Positions 13,201 to 23,097 of a stretch of 64,000 nt of DNA are shown here, one piece after another. Position numbers and translations under genes: made by a program. Every line of letters begins with the position of its first letter. The first letter of the stretch is position 1. The notes under the pieces were generated by a model. That model ran no database searches and had not been told where the DNA came from. It worked only from the letters and a program-made list of their open reading frames with translations. The stretch is from Bicyclus anynana (Eukaryota; Arthropoda; Insecta; Lepidoptera; Nymphalidae), in contig NC_069087.1 of assembly GCF_947172395.1 (NCBI RefSeq), positions 17,614,889 to 17,678,888 on the forward strand, given 5' to 3'.

Positions 13201-16200
13201 TACATTAAATTATTTTATTATTCATTTGTATCATAGAACCTGTACCAATTTTGCGGAGGGTCTCATATAAATTTCCATCCCGTATTTTAGGGACTGGGGG
13301 GAAGATTTCCAAATAGTAAAACTGTTATTTATTGTTGTTAACAAAGAGTCTGTGTACCCATTTTTAGCTTCCTACCAACCTACCTTTCTTTCTTAAAAAG
13401 TCCCATAAAAAATTTGACCCCCTCTTTTAAAGGGTTGGAGGTCGATTTAAAAAAAAATGATGCACGGTTTTATTGTCACAAATAGTCTGCATACCAATTT
13501 ACCGCGAAAGACGGACAAACAAACAGACAGACACATATCGCAACGAAAGAGTCAAACGTAAAATTCACACTAAGGGCTCACCCTTAGTGTTAATTTTACG
13601 AATCATACAGTTTTTTAGTCTTCTGTGAGTGTTCTTTTAATAAATATATTTTATTCTATGATCAGGTAGCGTTTGTGTAACCCTAAAATGCATATTATCT
13701 ATGTTTTTCTGAAAAAGGGTTTTCAATTTGACGCGTATGCTTTTGCAGATTTGTGATGTTCAATAACTACGCAATACCGAAGGAGCTGGCGCTGGACAAG
13801 TTCGGTGGGGTGGACGACAGCGGCGACTACCAGTCGCCCTTCAGGGACCCTAGCAAGCGGTTCGGCGCTTCTTTGGGCATTCTGTCTGGTAACTACTTTT
13901 TATAGAAAAACTTAAGAACAAGTTAATTAAAATGATTATTGAGTGGAAAATGACTAGCGATTTATTATCTCATTTTTAATTTATGTGTTGTTAAACATAA
14001 TAGCAAAGTATAAGTAAGTCAGTTTACATGAACACTGAGAAGATACCTTTAGAAGCATATTGCCATTATTAGCCAAACTATCATTTGATGTCCGAAAACC
14101 CGTCAGCGATGCCATTTTTAGACCACCACACACACCATAGGTATTAGATGCCACTACGCTCTCTATAAGATGATCCCTCATAATATTGATACCGCGTTCA
14201 AATAAACTCTACGAGTATCTACGACAAGATCAAACATTGTTTCTACCGCAGAACAACAAGAGGCCGCGAACGATGGCACCCTTACGTTGTGGATATCCAG
14301 GAATATCATACTAAATGATTTGTACATCTCTAATTCGCACAGCAAAATTTTGGAATTCCCTACTGGCGTTTGTGTTTCCTGGCTCATACAATTATAAACA
14401 CCTTTATAACAAGAGTGAAAAGACATTTACTGGGTAACCGTGCTCTAACTTAGACCGCATAACTGCTTTCCAGCAGGCATAATTTGTAGTTAAGCGTGAG
14501 CTTGTCTTTCTCATTTAAAAAAAAACTATCCATCGACGGTTAGTTAAACGTCAAAAAGGCCTCTTTTGTCTCTGGGATTAATCAAGAAACCCGTCCACAG
14601 GTGGTCGCGTGATGATAACCTCTATATCGACCAACTACCTGCAGAAGGCGATAGTGATCGCGGTGCGCTACTCGGCGGTGAGGAAGCAGTTCGCAGCGGA
14701 GAACGCAGTGGAGGAGACGCCGGTACTGGAGTACCAGCAACAGGTAACGACTCGTTAAAGTAACCTTGTTATAGTCTGGCAAGTTCGTTGATAACATTCC
14801 CATGATATGCGGGCGACAGAGGGAAACACTGCGCGGGTGTGAAATTGTGCGTGCGGGAAAGAGACGTGCATTAGTCATGGGTGTTTCATTCATCGCTACA
14901 CGCCCCCCGGCCCGCGCGGGACATCAGAAGTGTTACAAACGAAGTTGCCAAAACGAAGTTGCATACCATTTTTGTGCAGTACACCACCATTATACACGGT
15001 GCAGGAGCGGCTTCGACTGCTTTTTGAACTCAATGAAAAGCGAAAAAAAGCAGTTGTTAAAAATGCTGATTTTGCCTTTTGGATAGATTTGGATTTCATT
15101 TCGGAGCCCGAAAAGTAGTGGAAAATAAATTGCCCAAAAAAACAAATAACACGGTTTTTAGAGCAGTTGTGATAATCTATAAATTTTTTACTACCTTATT
15201 ACATGTCTCGCTGACTTGATTCGCCCTCGAGCGGCCTGGAAAAAATCTACAGAACATTTATTTTTACTGACTTATAACATTGCCTTACAGCAAATCCGCC
15301 TGCTGCCGTACCTAGCGGGCACGTTCGCGCTGCGCATATTCTGCACGTGGTTCGGCAGCGTGCACATCAACATGACCATCGACAACTACGCCGGTAAGTG
15401 GCCATCAGTTTCGGCAGCAGTGTAACGCAGCTATAGCATGCGTCAACGACAGATCTCGTGCAGAGAAATGCATGCGTGTTGGCTATTTCGCCCCAGTACA
15501 ACGAAACGAAAGAGAGAGTTGACTTTTCTGCTATTGGTCAACATTTGTCTATATCTAGTCTTGAGATATGCTGTGGTGTGCCTTGGTCTGGAAGGTCTCT
15601 TGTTTTAGGCTGACACTTTTGCGTCATTTGAAACTTTTCCTGAAAGTGTACTTCGATTTAAACACAATATAACACTATATTTTCTGTAATACTGGGTTAC
15701 AATTCGTAACGCTGCTTACATATAGACTGTTGTAACGATGCGCGGAGGTGGCAATATAGTTACCCCCACAGACCGGGGAAAGGGGTGAATATGCCGGAGC
15801 ACTGGAAGTAACAGTAGGGACGTTATTAACAAAGTGGTTAAGCCTGGGTTCATCACCATATGAATTCCCATGCTAGAGAGAGTGAAGCTCTGGCTTATAT
15901 TGCTATAAATGCGTCCTAATAGAATGAACGCACGAGGTAGTCTGTAATGATAGCTGGGCCTTCCGGAATGAAGTGTGGCGGAGTCAGCGCTAAAAGTTTT
16001 CATTTGCTCAAAAGCTTTGCTGTTACCTATTGTATCAGATTGAATAACTTTACTTCATTTAATTCGTAAACTGCACTTATAGTAGGGGAGCCCGGGATGC
16101 TAAATTTGCAGTTACTCGAGCGTCATTGAGACCGATTACATTTGGTAGATTAAATTATAGGAAGAATAAATGATTATTTACTTTTTCCGCTTTTAGGGTG

Positions 16201-19200
16201 GAAAAAAAAACTACAGACTTTAAAAACAATTTTTATTACTTTGGCTTACTGAAATTGTAAGAAAATTTTAGCGATTAATTAGGAGATTATTTCCTTAAAA
16301 ATAAGTAGAAAATTAATCGCACTCGTACCTCGAGCACTAAAATATAAGGGTTTAATTTTGTAACTTTGAAACCCTCCCCATTCCATTACGTTACGCTCAA
16401 ATCGTCAGATTTTCGAAATGTGCAGTTTTTAGCTATCAACTCACCTACCTTATCTTAATCTGACGTGCTGGTTGAGTATTTATGAAGTTAGTTTTTTTTT
16501 TGGTTGCCCTAAACGTACCCACCAATATTAAGGGCTCATACTCGGTGGAGGTACTCGACAAAGTGTATTAGGTCCCTTATGTTTATCTGCCGCGCTCGAG
16601 TAACTGCAAAAATCCCCTCTTCGGCTCCTCTACTATTATGTTTTAATAACCCTATTATTCTATCTAATTTTGACCCTCTTTGTGAGTCGAAATAAAAGAT
16701 TATTGTTTTTTTTTTATTGTAGGTAAACAGGACGAGTTGTCCGCGGCTCGCGGCATAGAGTTGCACGCGCTGTCGTCCGCCGTGAAGCCGGTGTGCGGCT
16801 GGCTGGCGCGCGACGGCATACAGAACTGCCGGGAGGCGTGCGGGGGACACGGCTACTTGAAAGGTATCGCTAATGTTATCACCATCGCAGACATCAAACA
16901 AATCTATCTATCTATCTATGTGTATGATAGAAAGTCGTGTTCGTATGCGAAAGGTCATTTATCACGTAATCTCGAAAACCACTTGACGTACAAAGATGAA
17001 ATTTAGCAGGGAGGTAGTTTATAGTTAGTAGGGATTCTCTGAAAACGGATTATGCGATAGGGCTGGGAATAAGGAGGTCTAAGGGCGGACGAAGTCGCGG
17101 ACGTCCGTTAGTAGTAGTAATAGTAGTTATTTATATTTCAAGAATGGCTGAACTGATTTGGCTGAAATTAGTGGGGGGGACATGGGTTACTTAGGGATGG
17201 GTAGGGAAGAAGTGCACATATATCAAAACGAAGCTTGACTGGGTCCTCTAGTTACTAGAGAACCCAGTACAAGCTCTTTATAGAAGTATTATAGAACTAT
17301 TAGCGAACGCCCGCGACTTTGATCGCCCCTAGACCTCCTTAATCCGGCCCTGTCGCATATTTGTACGTCAATTTTTAATATTTCGTGTTTAATGACCTTT
17401 CGCTTTTATATATGATAGATGACGCGGCGCGTTTCACCCGCGTGGTTCATAATATTGTTAGCTTTAAGATTAGCGCGTTCAAAATATATATATTAGTATA
17501 GATTAGTATAGATAGATAAATAGAAAACTTTGAATGATCTTGTACAGCGGCAGGTATAGGCGACTTGCGCAATGAGAACGACGCCAACTGCACCTACGAG
17601 GGGGAGAACAGCCTCCTGCTGCAGCAGAACAGCAACTGGCTGCTCAGCGTCTGGCCCAAGCGGCGCGAGCTCAACGTGGCGCAGGAGTCCCCGCTCGGCT
17701 CCTTGGAGTTCTTGCTCAATGTGGACGACGTCCTGAAGAAGACCTGCCCGTGGAAGACTGTGGAGGAACTTACTGATCCATACAGTGAGTGTGGGACTTT
17801 TTTTCCGTTTTGTGTTGAAATAGTAATTACTTTTAGGGAGTTCTTTGCATTTGATTTTGTTGGTTTATTTTTCAAATAAATATAAAAACTAATCTTAATT
17901 TATAAATATATTTCAGAAGATATTTGATTGTATCGAGTAATATGCCAGCGCCATCTTTAATTATTCCAAATATAATGTAATCTCTATATTTTCGTTCTGT
18001 TCCTCAGTTCCTCATTTCTTGTGACATAGTGCTAGTGGAGTTAGATATAGTTAGTTTTTAGAAACTTATCTAAAAAAATCGAACTGCAATCAAGAGATGA
18101 AATTTACAAGAAGTTATTTTAAATATTAGTCGTAATGAAAAATGTACATCACTAACCTATCTAGTAGCTTTAAGTCCAAATTCCAAAAAATGGAAGCTAT
18201 GATTGAGCTTCATTTCTTGGACTTTAGAAATGTAATATCCAATATCTTCTTGAGTTTTAATATTTTTTTCAGATCTAACCCAGATGTACAAATGGCTGAC
18301 AGCGTACATGCTAAAGACGACGTACGAAAAAGTGTCCAAATTGAAGAGCGATGGCGCGGACAATCTGCAGGCCAAGAACGACTCGCAGTCCTACAACGCT
18401 GTGGCACTATCGGTCATATACGGAGAGGCTAGTATTACAGATATTTACCAATATTAAAATGAAATTAAATAAAAAAATACTACGCTTTAGAACACACGAC
18501 TGAAGTAAAACTTCTTTGAAAAAGAAAAACTAAAGCGCCATCTATGAGCCTCAGGCATAACATAACAAGGGTTTGTTTCAAAGTTTTCTAAGAACGCCAT
18601 CTACTGGTAGTTTAAGATAACAAATACTGTCTCACTATGCCTGTAGATGGCAGCACGCATCTTAGAAGCCCGATTACACTTTTCGTAACGCATTCAGCCG
18701 GTTGCTCCCCAAAAAAGCTTTACTTCAAAAATATATGAAATACATTTCAAAATACGCATTTTCGAATTGAGAATTTCATTTAAAAAATGTCTATAGCTTT
18801 TAGAATTTTACTCGGACCAAAATGGTTAAACAAATTCGGATGGATTTTGGGTTTTATTTGGTGTCATACTTGGATATTACTGTAAAAGCCAAATTCATAT
18901 AACCATCTTTGCCTGATTGAATAAAAATATTTTTCTTTTGGGACACTAGTTACTTCAATGTTAGTTTCCTATAATAAAGTTGCCTTTCTTTTTTCAGAAT
19001 TACATTTTAAACCATTTCTACAAGACTGCGATATCTTTCGAAGATGAAGCTTGCAAGAAGGTTCTACTTAAATTGGTCTCCTTGTACGGAGCGTTCCTTT
19101 TAGAGAAACACATGGCTACTTTGTATATAGTAAGTAATTTAATAGTAATTAATAGCACTTAATAGTTTAATGCTTCATCATAAAAGCCGGTTTTATGGCC

Positions 19201-21686
19201 CTGCCTCAGATAAATTATAGAGGGACCTGCCTCGCTCTTACGTCTCTGTCATAGTATAATATCAACAATATAACGCGTTTGTAAAAACTATCGTTTCTAT
19301 AGGATCGATGTTTTATTGTCCAAAGAGCTCACTTTGAATGCTGAAAATGCTGAAAAATGCCTGTTTGCGTAGTTGAATGGCATAATAAGAAGGGTTATGT
19401 TACAATTTGCATTGTATTTGAATCAAACTTTTATCATCATCATCATCATCATTATCAACCGATGGACGTCCACTTGTGGGCATAGGCCCAGTGCAGCATT
19501 AAGGAGGAATCTTAATGCCCTAAACAAGCTTCCCCTATGGGCCACTGATTGCTCCACACTAGATTGATCTATATCGTGGAGACCAGGTAGGATTTTCTTA
19601 TGTTTTCTGTTGGGCTTGCCTTATGCAGTTGCTTAAATAGCTTATAGGCTAATCCAAGACTGCATAGGCCTCTTTAAGACTTCTAAACGTTTCGAGCCGC
19701 CTGCATCCAGCAAATCCCTGAGACTTGTAGTCAGTTCACCTGGTGGACCAACACTGCGCTTTCTAGTGCGGGTCGCCATTTCAGCACTTTGGGACCCCAA
19801 CATATATCGGCTCTTCGCACTATGCCCACTTCCCACTGCAGCTTCGCGACTCGTTGAGCTATGTCGGTGACTTTGATTCTTCTGCGGATCTCCTCATTTC
19901 TGATTTGATCACGCAGAGATACACCGAGCATAGCTCGTTCCATCACTTCCTTTGTGATTCTGAGCCAAATATAATATCATCATCCTCATATCAGCCGATG
20001 GACGTCCACTGCAGGACATAGGCCTTTGTAGGGACTTCCAAACATTACGATACTGCACCTGCATCCAGCGAATCCCTGCGACTCGCTTGATGTCGTCAGC
20101 CCACCTGGTGAGGGGTCGACCAACACCGCTTTCTAGTGCGGAGTCGCCATTCCAGCACATTGTGAACCCATGTACGGTCTTAGCAGTGTAATATATCTAT
20201 CTATATTAAGCTCAGACCAATGATAGAAGGACCTGATCGCACTCATAGTCACGAACAAAATTGTCTGTCATTTTCTGAGGAAAACGAGCTTAGATTTGGT
20301 ATATATCGTAAACTAAACTAGAAGTTTTTGCCCGTTTTTTACACAATTCAATTACACAAAAAGGTATTTTTACGGAGCTCTTTAACCGACGAACACGATT
20401 GAAACTACTTAACATCGATTCTATAGATTCAGTTTTTATAATCGCATTAGATCGTTGATCATATACTTTGACAGAAAATTAACGTCTAGCGAGGCAGGTC
20501 CTATACAATAATTGGTCTGAGATATTAAGCAAAGGAATATACTTCAAACTTTTAGGATAAAACCAGATACGATTGATGTCGTTAGTCCACCTAGTCGATC
20601 GATGGGGGTTCGATTCTGATCTTTATTGTGTGGGGTCGCCATTCCAGCATCACCAGCAGCAATATTAGTAATGGTATAATTTTCCAGGGAGGATACTTCA
20701 CCCTGGACCAAGGGCTGCACCTGCGGGAGGGCGTGCTGCGGCTGTGCGCGCAGGTCGCGCCAGAGGCCGTCGCCCTCAGCGACACGCTGGCGCCGCCCGA
20801 CTTCTGCATCAAGTCGGTGCTGGGCATGTCGGACGGAGAGGTGAGGAAACGGAAACCTACTTTGATTTTCAAACGACATTACCCAAATTCACCTAAATAT
20901 AGATTTATATTTATCTGACATGTCGTATCGTGACGCAACAGAACATAATCGTTTTCATATATATAGTATGTAAGCGTTCACACTTGTTTTGCGCGACGTG
21001 TTGTTGATCGATATATTTCGGACTCTTATTCCATATACTATGCGAAATTAATATTGTTAATATTAAAATTGATATGAGTCAACTACCCTATTACTATCAG
21101 TCCATTATCGTCGTTATGGATAAAATGTGATCAACGGCATATCTCATGCAGAGAAATAGACAATTTTCAACCAATAGCGGCGCAACCGGAAATACCGCTA
21201 CCGCTATACGTTGGTACGAAAGACATGGAACTGGGGTAACTCCGCGGCCGTTGGTCGACATTTTGTCCCCTCACGAGATAAGTCGTTAGTGGCATGTTAT
21301 GGCTATTGGAGTATAGGTGATTTAGAGCTTAGACCTAACACGCTGCTGCAATGTGGGTTACAGTATTTGATTCTACAACGATCAATATCAGATATTAATG
21401 ATAATGTCCAGAACAGACGCCTTTACACGCTTCTATGACTATTTATGACTATATTTAAATGGCGGGCAATTCCAGAATATACACCAATATTAACTACGCC
21501 AAAGAGGATGTCATAGTGATGACGATAATAATGATATATGATGATATTATAACTTCTATATAATTTACCTTACAGGCATACAAGCACCTCCAGAACAGAG
21601 TTATGACATACCCCGGAGCCATGACACGACCAGAATGGTGGAGGGACGTAGTCTACTGGGATTCGTACATTCCCTCCAAGTTGTAA
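4283..21686 (+). CDS. Peroxisomal acyl-CoA oxidase (14 exons, 698 aa)
   Basis: Likely catalyses the first, FAD-dependent step of peroxisomal beta-oxidation: acyl-CoA to trans-2-enoyl-CoA, with H2O2 released. Exons: 4283-4438, 5581-5718, 6540-6711, 7210-7353, 12710-12881, 13749-13888, 14601-14743, 15291-15393, 16723-16863, 17548-17784, 18273-18427, 18998-19129, 20688-20840, 21576-21686; frames join without a break. Seen: N-terminal DLPSGPLDGYR; CFALTEVAHGSN flavin-region motif in exon 4; CREACGGHGYL with the predicted catalytic Glu at residue 427 in exon 9; NDANCTYEGEN in exon 10; C-terminal SKL, a type 1 peroxisomal signal. Length is typical of insect ACOX1/ACOX3-like proteins; which paralogue is unclear. 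All introns are GT-AG except that after exon 11, which begins GC. The start is the first ATG of a frame leading into the family N-terminus. Confidence 0.95.
5040..5460 (-). mobile_element. Non-LTR retrotransposon 3' coding fragment (degenerate)
   Basis: The minus strand encodes an ELTKNGYVVSLYAIEVGVRG-like segment followed by AKSLHNLLKDLGL, resembling the C-terminal end of polyproteins seen in arthropod non-LTR elements (from memory, not searched). Further along, the minus strand shares the 'gaatccatggaatgctaaga' block with 7170-7209 and 38140-38180. It lies in intron 2 of the acyl-CoA oxidase gene and is a truncated remnant. Confidence 0.5.
6171..6345 (+). repeat. Lepidopteran interspersed repeat tail
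   Basis: This intronic stretch contains 'aatcccgcgggaaccatgga', 'ccaaatcgcttcaatagcc' and a 'tataatattagag' end, the ordered blocks of short repeats found many times here (8490-8960, 9405-9570, 12140-12310, 13025-13600, 17080-17500, 34383-34640, 37780-37860, 42560-42790, 48270-48430). No coding content is visible. The parent element class is not certain. Confidence 0.5.
7138..7209 (+). mobile_element. Retrotransposon scrap abutting exon 4 acceptor
   Basis: The block 'aatccatggaatgctaagat' with 'tcgtctcat' matches the repeats at 5075-5105 (inverted) and 38140-38180. It runs right up to the AG that precedes exon 4 of the acyl-CoA oxidase gene, so the branch-point/pyrimidine region of that intron may be repeat-derived. 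Confidence 0.45.
7718..8045 (-). mobile_element. RTE-like non-LTR retrotransposon 3' end, 5'-truncated
   Basis: On the minus strand this encodes remnants of the endonuclease/reverse-transcriptase C-terminus (TRNRSVGRPPPSGLTTSSES; consensus RSVGRPPTRWTDDIKRVAGS) and ends in a (GAT)n tail at 7718. The same tail recurs at 19431, 19977, 20575, 23505 (plus strand) and 34984. It is a dead, truncated insertion in intron 4 of the acyl-CoA oxidase gene. Confidence 0.8.
8490..8960. repeat. Dispersed repeat mosaic
   Basis: The left part has a 'ctagccgacgggctttgtttc' type start; the centre (8708-8840) is the inverted counterpart of 1130-1300; the right part ends 'tataatattagtatagatag'. It appears to be two or more overlapping non-coding repeat fragments within intron 4 of acyl-CoA oxidase. 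Confidence 0.5.
9284..9323. repeat. Perfect 18-bp inverted repeat with E-box in each arm
   Basis: Arms 9284-9301 and 9306-9323 are exact reverse complements around a 4-base loop; each holds CACGTG. It lies in intron 4 of acyl-CoA oxidase. A transposon end, a cruciform-prone site or a paired bHLH site are all possible; none is shown. Confidence 0.7.
10940..11020 (+). mobile_element. SINE family A fragment (body and tail)
   Basis: Contains 'ccaatccgcattggg', 'gcagcgtggtggactattgg' and 'gtgagccgaatatgggttga', the 3' portion of SINE family A. The head is absent. Intronic. Confidence 0.7.
12278..12296. repeat. (CA)n microsatellite
   Basis: About nine uninterrupted CA units in intron 4 of acyl-CoA oxidase, at the end of a short interspersed repeat. 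Confidence 0.9.
13557..13600. repeat. 20-bp hairpin, one mismatch
   Basis: Arms 13557-13576 and 13581-13600 pair with a single mismatch around the loop ctca. The hairpin follows 'caaacaaacagacagacac', a sequence often near the 3' end of lepidopteran repeats, so it may be the end of a rolling-circle or similar element. Intron 5 of acyl-CoA oxidase. Confidence 0.6.
14765..14935. repeat. Dispersed repeat, inverted partner at 44880-45045
   Basis: The reverse complement of 44880-45045 matches this stretch over most of its length: 'tatagtctggcaagtt', 'gggcgacag', 'ttcattcatcgctacacgcc'. No coding content or terminal repeats are obvious. The class is unknown to me. It follows exon 7 of acyl-CoA oxidase by about 20 bp. 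Confidence 0.6.
19215..19345. mobile_element. Fragment of the hAT-like MITE family
   Basis: Contains 'agggacctgcctcgctcttacg', 'cgtttgtaaaaactatcgtttctatag' and 'gatcgatgttttattgt', matching the termini and middle of the MITEs at 3287, 20211 and 46116 in rearranged form. Intron 12 of acyl-CoA oxidase. Confidence 0.5.
19431..19970 (-). mobile_element. RTE-like non-LTR 3' end with internal insertion
   Basis: The minus strand encodes MLGVSLRDQIRNEEIRRRIK and DIAQRVAKLQW, typical of the C-terminal part of lepidopteran endonuclease/reverse transcriptases, and ends in the (GAT)n tail near 19431. A non-matching segment at about 19494-19640 interrupts it. Dead copy in intron 12 of acyl-CoA oxidase. 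Confidence 0.8.
19977..20165 (-). mobile_element. RTE-like non-LTR 3' end, second copy
   Basis: Minus strand encodes VGRPLTRWADDIKRVAGIRW then the LQRPMSCSGRPSAD tail region and a short GAT run at 19977. Direct neighbour of the previous copy in the same orientation, perhaps a nested or serial insertion. Confidence 0.8.
20211..20521. mobile_element. Non-autonomous hAT-like MITE with 8-bp target duplication
   Basis: A 311-bp element starting CTCAGACCAAT and ending in the inverted form ATTGGTCTGAG. It is flanked on both sides by the octamer atattaag (20203-20210 and 20522-20529), the target-duplication length of hAT transposons. Near-identical to 46116-46428. It carries no coding sequence, so it needs a transposase from elsewhere. 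Confidence 0.85.
20575..20655 (-). mobile_element. RTE-like fragment just before exon 13
   Basis: The stretch 'gattgatgtcgttagtccacc' and 'gtgtggggtcgccattccag' is the RTE tail seen in the other copies, cut at both ends. It stops about 30 bp upstream of the acceptor of acyl-CoA oxidase exon 13 at 20688. Confidence 0.7.
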
Positions 21687-21916
21687 GATATATCATTACA
21701 TCTATAGGATTTAAGCTGGAGACATATTTGTGACATCCCACTCGAAGCCATAACTTTAATAATATATTGCAATTCATCACGAAGTTTTCACAGTAAGATG
21801 TTTCATACACAAAATAATTTACCAACAGTGCCCTGTGCCTTTATTTGCCTTGAAAAATAATTAATAAGTCTAATTATTATAGACCCGCGCTATAAATGTG
21901 AAGCTTCATGCTCTTG

Positions 21917-21922
21917 AATAAA
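21917..21922 (+). terminator. Poly(A) signal candidate for acyl-CoA oxidase
   Basis: AATAAA 231 bp after the stop codon; a second AATAAA lies at 22076-22081. Either could set the 3' end. Confidence 0.45.
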
Positions 21923-22417
21923 ATTCACATTTTTCTTATCTTTTAAATTATTGTGAACTGAATGCCTCCCCCTTAAGCAATGGGCTGGCAACACCCTTGT
22001 TCAATATCGCCGTAGTCTGTATTAGTAAGGCAACTTTTGTAATATTACTATAACTGTGATAATATTCAAATGTTGAATAAACGCTTCATATCTACAGTTC
22101 GTTTCATATAGGATGGTGCTGGTGACAGTTCGTTTCACTCTTGAAAGTTTTCGCGATTTACGATAATAGTACGTATTATGAACGTCATATAGGCGACTGT
22201 CACCACACCATGTTATCTGAAAAACACTTACCTAATAGTTACTTACCTAATACTTACCTAAAACACTTACCTAATACTTACCTAATAGTTAAAGTTCGTG
22301 ATATAAAATGATTTTGCAATATTTCCGAAAAAACTGACAAATCTGTGTGATAATCATACAGTAAGTAATATCACAAATTTTCAAATTTTGTTTCACTCTG
22401 ATATGAGTGAATTTTCA

Positions 22418-22455
22418 GATGTTACATTGCAAACATGGCGTCGCAATGTAACATC
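22418..22455. repeat. Perfect 13-bp inverted repeat
   Basis: Arms gatgttacattgc (22418-22430) and gcaatgtaacatc (22443-22455) pair exactly around 12 bases. Between genes; possible transposon terminus, no function shown. Confidence 0.55.
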
Positions 22456-23097
22456 ATTTAGGAATTTAGGATACGTATCTTCGTACTAAAACACAAACTT
22501 GTGAGGTTTCCACAGAAAAAAAAAACTTGTATTATCTAATTTAGAAAATAAGTTGTAATTATTATCAATCACAAATATTTTATTTACTCATAGGAGTATG
22601 TACATTGTTATATTTACATTTATTATGAATGGTTTTATATAGGTTTAAAGGGATCAAATGTATTTTTATATTCTTATACACTATTTTCAAAATATATAAA
22701 TGTTATTTTTTTAAATTGAACTTTTGTTTTATTTTTACATATTGAATACAAATTAAAATAATTACCGAAAAGTTACATGACCTCATACCATGAAGAGCAC
22801 TGATGGTCGACCCCTCACTTGGTTGACTCGCAACATACAACTTCTCTTTCTATAAGTGTGGGTTAGTGATAGTTGATTTGTTTATGTTGATTAAAAACCT
22901 CGAAAACATGGTTTTTTATAGACAAGTAAAAATCTTCAGCCTTGTGCTAATTGGCCTTTGAATAATTAACTAAACTACAGGCAGCAAATTGCTTTGCATA
23001 TTGAATAAAGTATGTCAATCAACCTGTCTTTGGGTAGATTTGGTTTACCCCTCAGTCAGTAAAAAGCTTTTTGCCTTACATTTATTCCATTTACAAT

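Larger units (their letters stand above)
21687..23097. other. Intergenic between acyl-CoA oxidase and ionotropic receptor
   Basis: Contains the acyl-CoA oxidase 3' UTR. 22115-22220 matches 5750-5890 in part ('cacgataatagtayg', 'gttatctgaaaaacac') and a minus-strand stretch at 45430-45500, so it is a dispersed repeat; it is followed by a short 'acttacctaata' array (22228-22285). The rest is AT-rich with no supported gene. Confidence 0.6.

Noticed and set aside
14566..15118. Overlapping frames after acyl-CoA oxidase exon 7
   Set aside because: They consist of exon 7 in the wrong frame plus a dispersed repeat; no family signal in any frame.
17594..17875. Minus-strand open frame of 93 codons
   Set aside because: It mirrors exon 10 of acyl-CoA oxidase, a GC-rich coding exon.
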